Shown: positions 1 through 10,144, counted from the stretch's first letter. The stretch: 64,000 nt of DNA from Devosia algicola (GCF_028816455.1 NZ_CP118246.1:1116001-1180000); one strand, 5' to 3'. The notes: generated by a model not told the origin, from the letters alone. Numbers and translations are program-made.

Positions 1-362
1 ACTAACTCCCCAATGATCAGGGAAATGTAGGTTATGCTGACCACAACGATGCCAACGCCGAGCACATCGGACAGGTTGGCGGGAACGCCCAGCGTGAGAA
101 GCCAGCGACTAAGACGCAATCCTAGCGTCGCGCCGGAAAACGCCCCAGACAGCACCCCCACCAGGGTAATACCGATTTGTACCGACGACAGAAACCGGCC
201 CGGATTATCCGCCAACCGAAGCGCCACATCGGCGCCTTGGTTGCCCTGATCCGATAACACCCTCAGGCGCGCCGACCGGGCGGACACAACCGCCAGCTCG
301 GACATTGACAACAAACCGTTCGTGATGGTGAGGACGACAACGATCAGAATTTCGGCGAACAA
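1..362 (-). CDS. CNNM/DUF21 (HlyC/CorC-family) membrane protein, 5' part only
   Basis: The minus strand reads an open frame that runs off the left edge. It begins with a hydrophobic helix followed by the hallmark NGLLSMSELAVVSARSARL of the DUF21/CNNM transmembrane domain, and then by RLADNPGRFLSSVQIGITLVG, which is equally typical of the family. No ATG lies in frame before the upstream stop, so the TTG at 362 is the best start and places the family's usual N-terminal helix directly after it. Known members are inner-membrane proteins with C-terminal CBS and CorC_HlyC domains, linked to magnesium or cobalt efflux. The C-terminal domains lie outside the window, so the subfamily is not resolved. 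Confidence 0.8.
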   Translation of the reverse strand, partial: MFAEILIVVVLTITNGLLSMSELAVVSARSARLRVLSDQGNQGADVALRLADNPGRFLSSVQIGITLVGVLSGAFSGATLGLRLSRWLLTLGVPANLSDVLGVGIVVVSITYISLIIGEL

Positions 363-489
363 GGCAACTACTTGGTTGGCGGACCCGCACTCAGCATCGG
401 GTCGCTTTTGGCGCGCTACTTATATCGAAAAATTTGTCGAATGCACCATGGCTTGAAGTGAATTCGGTGCGGCTAGACAAACCTGGTAT

Positions 490-1941
490 CTAGCCAAGGC
501 GTCGTTTGCTGACATCATCATAGGGATTGGTGCTGCCTGCCCGAACCCAAAGCCGGATCGGCGTACCCTGTATATCAAACGCCTCGCGCAACCCATTGCT
601 GAGATAACGCAAATATGAGGTCGGCAACGCATCAGGACGCGAAGCAAACAGAATGAAACTTGGCGGGCGCGTCTTGGCTTGCGTCATGTAGCGAATTTTT
701 AGCCGCCGTCCAGACACCGCTGGCGGTGGGTGCCCTTCGATCATGCCCTGTAGCCAGCGATTGAGCCGCGCCGTCGAAACATGGGAATTCCAACTCTTCT
801 CAATCTTGAAAATTGCCGCCATCAGTTTATCGATATTACGCCCTTGCAGTCCCGACAACGTCACCATCGGAATACCGCGCAACTGCGGCAGCAAGCGCTC
901 GCTGGCTTCGCGCAGCGCCGCAAGCGTAGCGTTCTTGTCCTCAATCAAATCCCACTTGTTGATCGCTATGACCATGGCCCGACCTTCGCGCTCGACAAGA
1001 TCCGCCAGCTGCAGGTCCTGCTTTTCGAACGGCATGGTGGCGTCAATCATCAACACAACGACTTCTGCGTACTGAATGGAGCGCAAACTATCGCCAACCG
1101 CCAGTTTTTCGAGCTTTTGAGTAACCCGAGACCGCCGCCGAATACCGGCGGTATCCACGAGGTTTATGACGCGGCCCTCCCATTCCCACGGCACCAGGAT
1201 GCTGTCGCGCGTAATCCCGGCCTCGGGCCCGACGAGCACCCGATCCTCGCCCACCAACCGATTGACTAGCGTCGATTTGCCAGCGTTGGGGCGACCAACG
1301 ATAGCCACGTTCAGGTAGCGTTTGGGGTTCCAGCGAAGCGTTGCTTCGTCACCCTCTCCCTCGAGCATATCCTCGGTGATATCAACCTCGACCGCAGGCA
1401 ATTCATCAAGATTGTTGTTGTGCTCGGCAATTTGGGACGCGGCGGCCACATCGATAGCCCTGGAAACGATCGAATAGAGTTCAGACAGACCGAGTCCATG
1501 TTCCGCCGAAAGTGGAATCGGTTCGCCAAAGCCCAGCTTAAAGCCCTCAACCAACCCCGCTTCTGCGGCAGCACTTTCGGCCTTGTTGCCAACCAGGTGC
1601 ACGCTTTTACCGGCTTTTCGCAATACCTGCGCAAATCGCTGGTCTAGTGGCACGACGCCGGCGCGCGCGTCGATCATGAACAAGATGACGTCCGCCTCGC
1701 GGATCGCCAGTTCGGTTTGTTGACGCATGCGATCTTCTAGGCTGCCATCCTTGACGTCCTCGTAACCGGCTGTGTCCAGCACGCGAAAAGTCAGGTCAGC
1801 AATGTGGCCTTCAGCTTCACGGCGATCGCGCGTTACGCCGGGCGTATCGTCAACCAGCGCTATCTTGCGTCCCACGAGACGGTTGAAAAGCGTGGATTTG
1901 CCAACGTTCGGTCGGCCAACGATGGCGACAGTAACTGTCAT
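490..1941 (-). CDS. der: Ribosome biogenesis GTPase Der (EngA)
   Basis: This 483-residue protein has two consecutive GTPase domains, which is unique to Der. The first P-loop is GRPNVGKST near residues 9-17 and the second is GRPNAGKST near 216-224. DTAGYED and DTAGIRRR supply the G3 motifs, and a KH-like RNA-binding domain forms the C-terminus. Der acts in maturation of the 50S subunit and is essential in bacteria where tested. The open frame extends upstream, but the ATG at 1941 places MTVTVAIVGRPNVGKS at the N-terminus as in homologues. It lies 37 bases downstream of the TPR protein gene and is probably co-transcribed with it. No bamB-like gene lies between them, although that gene often occupies this position. 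Confidence 0.97.
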   Translation of the reverse strand: MTVTVAIVGRPNVGKSTLFNRLVGRKIALVDDTPGVTRDRREAEGHIADLTFRVLDTAGYEDVKDGSLEDRMRQQTELAIREADVILFMIDARAGVVPLDQRFAQVLRKAGKSVHLVGNKAESAAAEAGLVEGFKLGFGEPIPLSAEHGLGLSELYSIVSRAIDVAAASQIAEHNNNLDELPAVEVDITEDMLEGEGDEATLRWNPKRYLNVAIVGRPNAGKSTLVNRLVGEDRVLVGPEAGITRDSILVPWEWEGRVINLVDTAGIRRRSRVTQKLEKLAVGDSLRSIQYAEVVVLMIDATMPFEKQDLQLADLVEREGRAMVIAINKWDLIEDKNATLAALREASERLLPQLRGIPMVTLSGLQGRNIDKLMAAIFKIEKSWNSHVSTARLNRWLQGMIEGHPPPAVSGRRLKIRYMTQAKTRPPSFILFASRPDALPTSYLRYLSNGLREAFDIQGTPIRLWVRAGSTNPYDDVSKRRLG

Positions 1942-1978
1942 GGTCTTGATGTCCAATCGGGCGGCAGGTTGGCCGAGA

Positions 1979-2746
1979 TCATTCAGTCGGCGCTGGCTCG
2001 GCAGGCACCTGAGGCGAGACATCGTTGACACTGCTATCGGGCTGGACGTCAGTGGCATCAGCGGCATTCTCAGTCGGCGCATCAGGCGCAATTGCTCCCT
2101 CTGAAAGCAATTGGGCGATATAGTAGCTCATGCGATTACGCACGCTGCTTTGACTGCGCGGATCATCAATGACGGACTGAAAGCTGTCACGCGCTGCGGC
2201 AAAGTCACCTGCCTTGTACTGCGCCAGACCGAGTGCTTCGCGTGCGGCATTCCGCATAGGCCCACTCTCGGCCGCGAGTGTCGATACGCGCGCCTCCACA
2301 TCTGCAAGCGAGCCCTGATCAACAAGAAGATTGGCAGCCAACACCAAAGCCAATTCCCGCATTCTGGGACTGGTTTCATTGTTCGCCAGTGCATCATAGG
2401 CTGCAATTGCCTCAGTGCTCTTGCCATTCTTGGCCAGCAAACCAGCATCGCGGAAGCGCGCCAAAGTGGGGTATCCGCCCGAACCATTGGCAACCAGATC
2501 GTCTAGAATAGACTCGGCCTTGGCGGAGTCCCCGCCGTCGGCGGCGTCAAATGCAGCGTAAAGCTTGTCCGAAGATTGCGCCGCATTGGAGGACTGATAC
2601 CAGTTCCAGCCCTCATTGACCGCGACTAGCACGACAACCCCAATGGCCGCCCCGATGACCAAGGGCGCAAAGCGTTTCCATAACGCACGCATGCGGTCGG
2701 AACGCAACTCTTCATCGACTTCGCGGAAAATATTTTCCTGGGACAT
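1979..2746 (-). CDS. YfgM-like tetratricopeptide membrane protein
   Basis: The 255-residue product has a short basic cytoplasmic N-terminus (MSQENIFREVDEELRSDRM), one transmembrane helix at about residues 25-45 and a periplasmic helical-repeat region matching the TPR_21/YfgM type. It ends in an acidic, proline-rich tail. YfgM homologues associate with SecYEG and periplasmic chaperones. The ATG at 2746 is chosen because it puts the conserved SQENIFREVDEE segment at the start. The open frame extends 19 codons further with no family resemblance. It sits just upstream of der, the usual order in Proteobacteria. Confidence 0.85.
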   Translation of the reverse strand: MSQENIFREVDEELRSDRMRALWKRFAPLVIGAAIGVVVLVAVNEGWNWYQSSNAAQSSDKLYAAFDAADGGDSAKAESILDDLVANGSGGYPTLARFRDAGLLAKNGKSTEAIAAYDALANNETSPRMRELALVLAANLLVDQGSLADVEARVSTLAAESGPMRNAAREALGLAQYKAGDFAAARDSFQSVIDDPRSQSSVRNRMSYYIAQLLSEGAIAPDAPTENAADATDVQPDSSVNDVSPQVPAEPAPTE

Positions 2747-3121
2747 GGAACGCCTTGACTGTGTAACCTGTAATTGGCGCGCACCATAATGTCGCAAACA
2801 CACGAAAGCAATTGGAGCCTAAGGCAAACTTGGGGCAGCGCTCATTTGCCCGCCAATGGATTATCCGCAACTAGCGTCGGGCATTTTGCCCGCTGAGCGA
2901 TTTGGTACGCGGCACTTGGACACAATAGCCGCCGCGTCGACGATGCCGATTGGTCGAACCCTGACTACACTGGAATGAGCTTGCCCTTTTTCAGTACGCG
3001 CGACACGCTGGTTCCGCATTTTGCCCGCATGAGAAAAAGCCGTTCCAGCGCAGCGGTTTGAGCTTGTTCCGTCCCACGCCAACACCTACCTTTTAGCCAA
3101 CTCTTCAAGCTATGGCCAATA
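2747..3121. other. Divergent intergenic region
   Basis: These 375 bases separate the leftward yfgM-der operon from the rightward cysteine synthase gene and must hold both promoters. No RNA gene or strong repeat is apparent. A 28-codon open frame on the plus strand (2975-3061) has no clear ribosome-binding site and is not called. Confidence 0.5.
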
Positions 3122-4171
3122 ATGACAAACCACCCCGACATGATATCTGCGATTGGCAACACACCGCTGATCCGCCTGAACCAAGCCTCAAAGATCACCG
3201 GCTGCGACATTTGGGGCAAGGCCGAATTTCTCAATCCGGGCCAGTCAGTAAAAGATCGCGCCGCGCTATATATCGTCCGTGATGCGATAGCGTCAGGCGC
3301 TTTGAAACCGGGCGGCACCATTGTTGAGGGCACGGCGGGGAACACCGGCATCGGCCTGACCTTGGTCGCAAATGCGTTGGGGTTCAAATCAGTCATCGTC
3401 ATCCCCAACACCCAGAGCCAGGAAAAAAAGGACGCCCTGCGGCTCTTCGGCGCGGAATTGATAGAAGTGCCGGCCAAGCCATATCGAAATCCCAACAATT
3501 ACATCAAGGTGTCGGCGCGTCTGGCGGACAAGCTCAATCGCGATCGACCAAACGGTGCGATATGGGCCAACCAGTTTGACAACACCGCCAATCGCCGTGC
3601 ACACGCCGAAACTACCGGCCCCGAAATTTGGCAACAGACCAGCGGCACGATAGATGGCTTCATTTGTTCAGTAGGGTCCGGCGGCACGCTTGCGGGCGTC
3701 GCCCAGTCCCTCAGGTCCAATAACCCGGCAATAAAAATCGGCTTGGCAGACCCTGAAGGGGCCGCGCTCTATAGCTACTACACAACTGGTGAGTTGAAAT
3801 CTTCTGGCGGCAGTATCAGCGAAGGCATAGGCCAGGGCCGGATCACCGCAAACCTTGAAGGACTGAAAGTCGACTACCCCTACCAGATTTCCGATACCGA
3901 AGCCTTGCCCTATATTTTCGACTTGCTCGAGCACGAAGGTCTGTGTGTTGGCGGCTCAAGCGCCATCAATATCGCCGGCGCGATCCGAATGGCCAAGGAT
4001 TTGGGTCCCGGCAAGACCATTGTGACGATCCTGTGCGATTACGGCAATCGCTACCAGTCAAAACTGTTCAATCCCGAATTTCTGCGGGCCAGGGACCTGC
4101 CAGTGCCGGAATGGTTGGAACAATCCTCAGCCATTGACATCGCCGGCCTTTTTGAACCAGACGCCACCTGA
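3122..4171 (+). CDS. Cysteine synthase A-type PLP enzyme
   Basis: The 349-residue protein belongs to the fold-type II PLP family of O-acetylserine sulfhydrylases. It has the substrate motif GNTPLIRL at residues 12-19, the PLP-binding lysine in SVKDRA (Lys44) and a GTAGNTGIGL loop that is a variant of the usual TSGNTG phosphate/substrate loop. A GSGGT phosphate cup follows later. It is longer than the roughly 310-residue CysK and matches the longer cysteine synthase A group found in alphaproteobacteria. The expected reaction is O-acetylserine plus sulfide to cysteine, but the T/A change in the substrate loop leaves room for another beta-replacement substrate. It is followed 70 bases later by cls. 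Confidence 0.85.
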   Translation: MTNHPDMISAIGNTPLIRLNQASKITGCDIWGKAEFLNPGQSVKDRAALYIVRDAIASGALKPGGTIVEGTAGNTGIGLTLVANALGFKSVIVIPNTQSQEKKDALRLFGAELIEVPAKPYRNPNNYIKVSARLADKLNRDRPNGAIWANQFDNTANRRAHAETTGPEIWQQTSGTIDGFICSVGSGGTLAGVAQSLRSNNPAIKIGLADPEGAALYSYYTTGELKSSGGSISEGIGQGRITANLEGLKVDYPYQISDTEALPYIFDLLEHEGLCVGGSSAINIAGAIRMAKDLGPGKTIVTILCDYGNRYQSKLFNPEFLRARDLPVPEWLEQSSAIDIAGLFEPDAT

Positions 4172-4241
4172 TCCATCGGAGTTGTAAGCCAATCCATTCC
4201 TGTTAAGTTGGTTAGGAGTTTAACGGGTTGATGGAAAAGCA

Positions 4242-5693
4242 GTGTTCGGTATCGATGACGTGTTGCGCGCCTTCGCCGCAGACTACTATCTGATCGCCCT
4301 GGTACTCGCCGCATTCTATCTGCTGGCGATAGTATGCGCCCTCCGCGAGATCATGATTTCGCGTACCTCCCAGGGCTCGATAGCGTGGTTGATATCGCTG
4401 GCCCTCCTGCCCTTCCCAACCGTCTTTCTCTATTTGATTTTCGGCTGGAAGCTGTTTGACGATTACGCCACTGACCGTTTGAAAAATGGCCGCGCCCAAC
4501 GCCCGCTTCGTGCCAAGGATCTGGCATTGATCGATCATGAAATGGGCGCCCAATGGCCGGTACTGAGAAGTGTCTCCGAAGTACCGTTTCTTGCTGGCAA
4601 TGCGGTGCAATTGCTGATCGATGGCAAGGCAACATTTGATTCCATCTTCGATGGGATCTCGTCTGCACAATCCTATTTGCTGGTACAGTTTTACATAGTC
4701 CGCGACGACCGACTTGGTCAGGAACTCGCCGAAAGACTTATCGAACGCGCCAACGCCGGCGTCAGAGTGTTCCTGCTATATGACGATGTCGGCAGCAATG
4801 GCATGCCTAAAACCTTTCGCCACCGTCTGCGCGAGGCCGGCGTTCGGGTTTCAGGCTTCAATCACCGACACAAATTTCTGCGTCTTTATGGACCGACGCG
4901 GATAAATTATCGCAACCACCGCAAGATCGTGGTCGCCGACGGCAAAACCGCATGGGTCGGTGGCCACAATGTGGGTGTCGAATATCTCGGCGAGGACCCC
5001 AAATTCGGACACTGGCGAGACACGCATGTTCGGGTTGAAGGGCCCGCCGCCCTGGCCTGCGCCCTATTGTTTCGCGAGGACTGGCACTGGGCCACCGGCG
5101 AACTGCTCCCCGCCAATCCCCTCGCAGATGTGCCCACGCCAGGAGACAATTCCGTCCTGGTCATGGGCACTGGCCCCGCCGACAAGCTCGAAGAATGCGC
5201 TATAGCGTTTACAGACGTCATCGCCCAGGCACGCGAACGATTGTGGATCGTCAGTCCCTATTTTGTCCCCGATACCGATGTGAGGACTGCCCTCTATGCC
5301 GCACAATTGCGCGGCGTAGATGTCCGCATCATGCTGCCTGAAAAGCCTGATCATCTGCTCGTCTATCTGGCCAGCATCGCCCACGCCGACGCCATGGTAA
5401 ATCACGGGATCGCCATGTACCGCTATACAACCGGCTTCCTGCATCAAAAAGTGCTGCTCATGGACGACAAGATTGCCAGCGTCGGCAGCGTCAATTTCGA
5501 CAATCGATCATTTGCCATCAATTTCGAGATAACCATGTGGTTCGTCGATCCAACAAGCATTTCCGAGATTGAATCCATGTTGCTACGCGACTTTGAGAAT
5601 TGCCGAAGAGTCGGCCACGATGAGGTCAGAACCCGCCCTTGGACCGCACATTTTGCTGCCCAGGCGGCAAAATTGCTGTCGCCAGTGCTTTAG
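4242..5693 (+). CDS. cls: Cardiolipin synthase (phospholipase D superfamily)
   Basis: The 483-residue protein starts with two membrane helices (about residues 12-65), followed by two phospholipase D repeats. The HxK(x4)D motifs are HRKIVVADGK at His226 and HQKVLLMDDK at His401. This architecture is that of bacterial ClsA, which condenses two phosphatidylglycerol molecules to cardiolipin and glycerol at the inner membrane. The start is a GTG at 4242. A nearby ATG at 4231 is out of frame. Confidence 0.92.
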   Translation: MFGIDDVLRAFAADYYLIALVLAAFYLLAIVCALREIMISRTSQGSIAWLISLALLPFPTVFLYLIFGWKLFDDYATDRLKNGRAQRPLRAKDLALIDHEMGAQWPVLRSVSEVPFLAGNAVQLLIDGKATFDSIFDGISSAQSYLLVQFYIVRDDRLGQELAERLIERANAGVRVFLLYDDVGSNGMPKTFRHRLREAGVRVSGFNHRHKFLRLYGPTRINYRNHRKIVVADGKTAWVGGHNVGVEYLGEDPKFGHWRDTHVRVEGPAALACALLFREDWHWATGELLPANPLADVPTPGDNSVLVMGTGPADKLEECAIAFTDVIAQARERLWIVSPYFVPDTDVRTALYAAQLRGVDVRIMLPEKPDHLLVYLASIAHADAMVNHGIAMYRYTTGFLHQKVLLMDDKIASVGSVNFDNRSFAINFEITMWFVDPTSISEIESMLLRDFENCRRVGHDEVRTRPWTAHFAAQAAKLLSPVL

Positions 5694-5702
5694 CCGACCG
5701 CA

Positions 5703-6734
5703 CTATCGTATTGGGGGCGCATACATTTGCCCCCCATTGCTCCACAGCGCATTCTGTCCACGCAACAACGCCGCGCCGGTTTGCGGGCCAAAATTCCGAT
5801 CGTACAGTTCGCCGTAGTTGCCCACAGCCTGTATCGCATCTTTCATGAAGGTCGGCGACAGCCCCAACGGCGTGCCGAAATCGCCTTCGGTGCCCAAAAT
5901 GCGCCGCACCGTCTGTGTCCGCGCCGCCGAGAGCGAGTCAGTGTTGAGCGACGTAATGCCGACTTCCTCGGCATTGATCAGCGCGAACAATGTCCACTGC
6001 ACGATCTTGAACCATTGGTCATCGCCGTTCCGCACCACCGGCCCCAGAAGGCTCTTTGGAAATGCGCTCGGGCAGGATGCGATGATTGGCCGGATCGGGC
6101 AGGCTGCGGCGAACCGCTTGCAATTGCCGGGCCGGTGCCGAAATCCCCTGGCACAGCCCCGCCCTGTAGGCGACGCCCAAATCTGCCACATCCTCGTACA
6201 ATACCTCGGTGTAACTGGCTTGATTTGAAAAGAAAAATCCTGCAACTGTGACTGCTCATCACCACCATCGAGCACACAGATCGAAATATTGTCTAATTCA
6301 TAAGCCGAAACCGCGCCCAACGATTGCGGCACCATGAAAGCCTGCCCGTCAAAAAAGGAGGTCGCCACATACCGCACGCCAAAGACGCTATCGCGTTTCT
6401 GCGTCCATGGACCATCGCGCATCATGACGTCGAGATCACCGGTTTGCAGCGGGGCAAATCTGGACTCGCCACGCAAGGGCCGAAACTCGATCATGTCTGG
6501 ATTACCGAAAATCGCCGCCGCAATGGCGCGGCACAAATCGACGTCAAATCCGGACCACCGCCCATTTGCGTCCTGTTCGGCAAATCCTGGCAGCGCCGCG
6601 TTGGCACCGCAGATCAGAAAACCACGCTCCCTGACATCATCGAGTGTCGTCGCCCAGGCGCTGGTGCATACCAGCGCGATGATCCCGATGCAGACCAGAA
6701 CGAGCCGGGCGGCAACCGCCACTCTATTGTTCAT
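5703..6734 (-). CDS. Second polar amino-acid ABC substrate-binding protein, with two compensating frameshifts
   Basis: This SBP_bac_3 protein resembles AapJ. It has a signal peptide (MNNRVAVAARLVLVCIGII with cleavage after SAWA), the N-terminal TLDDVRERGFLICGANAALPGF and the C-terminal EGDFGTPLGL and GNYGELYDRNFGP segments. Between about 6235 and 6055 the frame reads nonsense, while the neighbouring frame encodes a normal family segment (YTEVLYEDVADLGVAYRAGL). One base missing from the A-run at 6233-6237 and one extra base at AGGCTC (6049-6054) explain it exactly. Undoing both gives 343 residues. Sequence error is more likely than decay. It lies downstream of aapP but is separated from it by a terminator at 6845-6870. 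Confidence 0.8.
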   Translation of the reverse strand: MNNRVAVAARLVLVCIGIIALVCTSAWATTLDDVRERGFLICGANAALPGFAEQDANGRWSGFDVDLCRAIAAAIFGNPDMIEFRPLRGESRFAPLQTGDLDVMMRDGPWTQKRDSVFGVRYVATSFFDGQAFMVPQSLGAVSAYELDNISICVLDGGDEQSQLQDFSFQIKPVTPRYCTRMWQIWASPTGRGCARGFRHRPGNCKRFAAACPIRPIIASCPSAFPKSLLGPVVRNGDDQWFKIVQWTLFALINAEEVGITSLNTDSLSAARTQTVRRILGTEGDFGTPLGLSPTFMKDAIQAVGNYGELYDRNFGPQTGAALLRGQNALWSNGGQMYAPPIR

Positions 6735-6844
6735 GATTTGCACTGGTGCCAAACTCAAAACGTCTTCCCATCGGCTCATATTGGCAAGGGTGGTGCCGGG
6801 GTCAAGCATCAACCGGGCCTTTGCCGGTCTACACACAGAACAAA

Positions 6845-6870
6845 GCCATCCTGACCGAAATCAGGATGGC
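6845..6870 (-). terminator. Rho-independent terminator after aapP
   Basis: A perfect 10-bp inverted repeat (GCCATCCTGA/TCAGGATGGC) with a 6-base loop is followed on the minus strand by TTTGTT. It lies 24 bases beyond the aapP stop codon. Confidence 0.85.
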
Positions 6871-6893
6871 CGAATGTGTTTTTCCCCCTTAGG

Positions 6894-7694
6894 CTAATGC
6901 AGTATCTGGCTCAGGAACAGCTTGGTGCGTTCGTGTTGGGGATTGGAGAAAAATTCCTCAGGCTCATTCTGCTCAATAATCTGCCCCTGGTCCATGAAGA
7001 TAACCCGGTTAGCCACCTGACGGGCAAAGCCCATTTCGTGGGTGACGCAAATCATCGTCATGCCTTCTTCAGCCAGCCCCACCATCACATCCAGCACTTC
7101 CTTGATCATTTCGGGATCAAGCGCCGAGGTTGGTTCATCAAACAGCATGATCTTGGGGTTCATGCACAATGAACGCGCGATCGCGACACGCTGCTGCTGC
7201 CCGCCCGACAATTGGCCGGGAAATTTGAGCGCCTGTTCGGGAATTTTTACCCGCTCCAGAAAGTGCATGGCTGTTGCCTCGGCCTCTGCCTTCGGCGTGC
7301 CCCGTACCCAGATCGGTGCCAATGTACAATTTTCCAAAATAGACAGATGCGGAAACAGATTGAAGTGCTGGAACACCATTCCCACTTCCCGCCTGACCTC
7401 ATCGACGCGTTTCAAATCGCTGGTCAATTCAACATCATTGACAATGATCTGACCCTTTTGGTGCTCCTCCAAACGATTGACGCAGCGGATCAGGGTTGAT
7501 TTACCCGATCCCGAAGGACCCGCGATAACGATGCGTTCACCACGCATGACCCGCAAATTGATATCGCGCAACACGTGAAAATCGCCATACCATTTGTGCA
7601 TGTCGACGACATCGATCGCCACATCGGTGTCCGAAACCGTCATTTTGGACCGGTCCACCGCCGCCGCGCCCTGGTTTGTTTCTTGAACGCTCAT
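6894..7694 (-). CDS. aapP: General L-amino-acid ABC transporter ATPase AapP
   Basis: The 266-residue ATPase has Walker [10 protein letters not shown] (residues 59-67), signature LSGGQQQR (162-169), Walker B IMLFDEP (182-188) and the switch histidine in CVTHEMGFA. It belongs to the polar amino-acid (HisP/GlnQ) family and energises uptake through AapQ/AapM. It is the last gene of the aapJQMP order, 5 bases after aapM, and ends at a strong hairpin terminator. Confidence 0.95.
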   Translation of the reverse strand: MSVQETNQGAAAVDRSKMTVSDTDVAIDVVDMHKWYGDFHVLRDINLRVMRGERIVIAGPSGSGKSTLIRCVNRLEEHQKGQIIVNDVELTSDLKRVDEVRREVGMVFQHFNLFPHLSILENCTLAPIWVRGTPKAEAEATAMHFLERVKIPEQALKFPGQLSGGQQQRVAIARSLCMNPKIMLFDEPTSALDPEMIKEVLDVMVGLAEEGMTMICVTHEMGFARQVANRVIFMDQGQIIEQNEPEEFFSNPQHERTKLFLSQILH

Positions 7695-7699
7695 CTGCG

Positions 7700-8830
7700 C
7701 TACCTCTTATGTCCAGTGTCGAGTCGGCGCTCGGTGAAGATCGAGTAGCGCGACATTGAAAAGCAAAAAATCCAGAAAACCATCGCGGCGAATATATAGC
7801 CGGTGATCGCTTGGTGTGGGCCCGCCCATTTGAGATCCGAACTGGACGATTGCACCGTTTGCAACAGATCGAAAATGCCAACGATCGAAACCAGCGACGT
7901 GTCCTTGAACAAGGCAATAAAGCTGTTCACGATGCCTGGAATGACGTGTTTCAACGCCTGTGGCAGGATTATGAGCAACATGGATTTCCAATAGTTCAAA
8001 CCCATGGCACTTGCCGCTTCGTACTGCCCGCGAGGCAAGGCCTGCAAGCCTCCGCGCACTACCTCGGCCAGATACGCCGCCGAGAACAGTGACACGCCAA
8101 CCAGTGCCCGTAACAGTTTGTCGACCGTCATACCGGTCGGCACGAACAGCGGCAACATGACCGAGGCCATGAACAATACTGTAATCAGCGGCACCGCGCG
8201 CCAAAGCTCAATGAACATGATGCTAAGCGATTTGATCACCGGCAGATTGGATTGTCGGCCCAAAGCCAGAACGATCCCGATCGGCAGTGACACCACAATG
8301 CCGGTGATGCCAATGATCAGCGTGACCGTCAGACCGCCCCAGTTTTCCGTTGGCACGGAACTGAGCCCGAAAAGGCCGCCATTGAGCAAGATGAACGCAA
8401 TGATCGGATAGACGACGAAAAACAGGATTGCGTTGAGCACTTTGCCGGGCAGATCGAGCCAGAGCAGAGGCACGATGAGTACGATACCAAGGACGAAACA
8501 AATATTGACCCGCCACTGCTCCTCCAGCGGATAGAATCCGTAGATGAAGAAATTTATGCGCGCCCAGATAAAGGCCCAGCAGGCCCCTGCGCCCTCTACG
8601 CGACAGGCCTCGCCATTCTCGGCGATAAACACAGCCTTGCCGATCATGAAATTGTAGAGCGGCGGCACCGCCCATACCAGCAACAGCACACCCAGAATGG
8701 TGAGCACCGAATTGCCCGGCGTCGAGAACAGATTTTTCTTAATCCATCCGACGAAGCCAACACTGTTGCCGGGCGCTGGCGCCGCCTCTTCCATGTCGGT
8801 ACGAACAAAGTTGAACGATTGTACAGCCAT
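7700..8830 (-). CDS. aapM: General L-amino-acid ABC transporter permease AapM
   Basis: The 376-residue inner-membrane permease has several helices and an extended N-terminal half, as in AapM. The C-terminal half carries the polar amino-acid permease core: the [13 protein letters not shown] segment and an EAA loop-like stretch ([22 protein letters not shown]). It pairs with AapQ to form the channel. It overlaps nothing but sits within 12 bases of its neighbours in one operon. Confidence 0.93.
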   Translation of the reverse strand: MAVQSFNFVRTDMEEAAPAPGNSVGFVGWIKKNLFSTPGNSVLTILGVLLLVWAVPPLYNFMIGKAVFIAENGEACRVEGAGACWAFIWARINFFIYGFYPLEEQWRVNICFVLGIVLIVPLLWLDLPGKVLNAILFFVVYPIIAFILLNGGLFGLSSVPTENWGGLTVTLIIGITGIVVSLPIGIVLALGRQSNLPVIKSLSIMFIELWRAVPLITVLFMASVMLPLFVPTGMTVDKLLRALVGVSLFSAAYLAEVVRGGLQALPRGQYEAASAMGLNYWKSMLLIILPQALKHVIPGIVNSFIALFKDTSLVSIVGIFDLLQTVQSSSSDLKWAGPHQAITGYIFAAMVFWIFCFSMSRYSIFTERRLDTGHKR

Positions 8831-8841
8831 CTTCGCGCCCC

Positions 8842-10032
8842 CTACCGCTCAACCAGCGCAACGCGCGCATTGTACCAGTTCATGAATGCCGACGTCAGCA
8901 ACGACAGCGTGAGATAGACCATCATGGTCACGAACACGACCTCGATGGCACGACCCGTCTGATTGAGTGTTGTGCCCATGAAAACCGAAACCAGTTCGGG
9001 ATATCCGATGGCGGCGGCCAGCGATGAGTTCTTGGTCAAGTTTAGATATTGGCTCGTCAGCGGCGGAATGATGACCCGCATTGCCTGCGGAATGACAACC
9101 AATCGCAATCTGTCGCCTTCGCGAAGTCCCAGCGCTGCCGCAGCTTCGGTCTGTCCGTGACTGACCGCCTGAATGCCCGAGCGTACGATTTCGGCAATGA
9201 AGGTGGATGTATAAAGGATCAGACCTACCAGCAACGCGACAAATTCAGGTGGCAAAGAAATGCCTCCTTTGAAGTTGAAGCCGGCCAGCTTGGGGATATC
9301 CAATTCAACATTGGTGCCTGAAACCAGCCAGACTATCGCCGGCAGCGCGATCAGCACCGCCGCGCTGGTAATAAGGGTTGGAAAGCGCTGCCCTGTTGCC
9401 TCGAGACGCTTCCGCGCCCACTTGGCCAGAACAATGCTGCCTGCGATTGCCAAGACAATAGCAATCACCACCAGAAAGAACTTGTCGTCAAATACCGGGC
9501 GCGGAATGTTAAGACCACGATTGTTGAGCGCAAACTCGCCGAAAAATATGAAGCTTTCCTTCACCGAAGGCATGGTCTTGAGTACGGCAAAGTACCAGAA
9601 GAACAATTGCAGCAGCAGCGGGATATTACGTAGCGTCTCGATATAGATGACCGCCAGACGCGAAATGATCCAATTGCTCGACAGCCTGGCGATGCCGAGA
9701 ATGAAACCCCAGATTGTCGCGAAAATAATGCCGAGTACGGACACAAGCAGTGTGTTCAGCAGCCCAACGACAAATGCCTCCCAGTATTCGGAGGCGCGAC
9801 TATAGGGAATTAGGGTGAAGAAAATATCGAATCCGGATGTCGCGAAAAAGAAGTCAAAACCGGTAGTCTTGTTCTGTCGCGCCAGGTTTTCTGCGGTATT
9901 CTGACCAATAAACCAGATGAAAAGGAGCACTGCCGCTGCCACAATCAGCTGGTAGAGCCGCCCTCGAATGACTGGATCGTTAAAAAATGACGTTTTTGGC
10001 GCCGGAGCGCGCTCTGAGTCCTGTGCGGACAT
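8842..10032 (-). CDS. aapQ: General L-amino-acid ABC transporter permease AapQ
   Basis: The 396-residue membrane protein has a long N-terminal region with the characteristic GFDFFFATSGFDI segment. This is followed by the core permease domain with ETLRNIPLLLQLFFWYF and an EAA-type loop (TEAAAALGLREGDRLRLVVIP). Length and order match AapQ. A hairpin terminator between it and aapJ probably lowers permease expression relative to the binding protein, which is common in such operons. Confidence 0.93.
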   Translation of the reverse strand: MSAQDSERAPAPKTSFFNDPVIRGRLYQLIVAAAVLLFIWFIGQNTAENLARQNKTTGFDFFFATSGFDIFFTLIPYSRASEYWEAFVVGLLNTLLVSVLGIIFATIWGFILGIARLSSNWIISRLAVIYIETLRNIPLLLQLFFWYFAVLKTMPSVKESFIFFGEFALNNRGLNIPRPVFDDKFFLVVIAIVLAIAGSIVLAKWARKRLEATGQRFPTLITSAAVLIALPAIVWLVSGTNVELDIPKLAGFNFKGGISLPPEFVALLVGLILYTSTFIAEIVRSGIQAVSHGQTEAAAALGLREGDRLRLVVIPQAMRVIIPPLTSQYLNLTKNSSLAAAIGYPELVSVFMGTTLNQTGRAIEVVFVTMMVYLTLSLLTSAFMNWYNARVALVER

Positions 10033-10103
10033 AAAACCCCCGTTAAATGCGAGCTCGACTTGATGAATTCCGCGCCGTCTGCCCTGTGGCGTCGAAATGA
10101 AGA

Positions 10104-10129
10104 ACCCGGCTCTCTTTCGAAAGCCGGGT
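10104..10129 (-). terminator. Intra-operon hairpin between aapJ and aapQ
   Basis: ACCCGGCT and AGCCGGGT form a strong stem just after the aapJ stop, with only a modest T-rich tail (TCTTCATTTC on the minus strand). It probably acts as a partial terminator or a 3'-end stabiliser of the aapJ transcript. Confidence 0.7.
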
Positions 10130-10144
10130 CAAAGTCTTTAAGCC

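Noticed and set aside
2975..3061. 28-codon plus-strand frame upstream of the cysteine synthase gene
   Set aside because: No ribosome-binding site and no recognised homology. It is too short to support alone.
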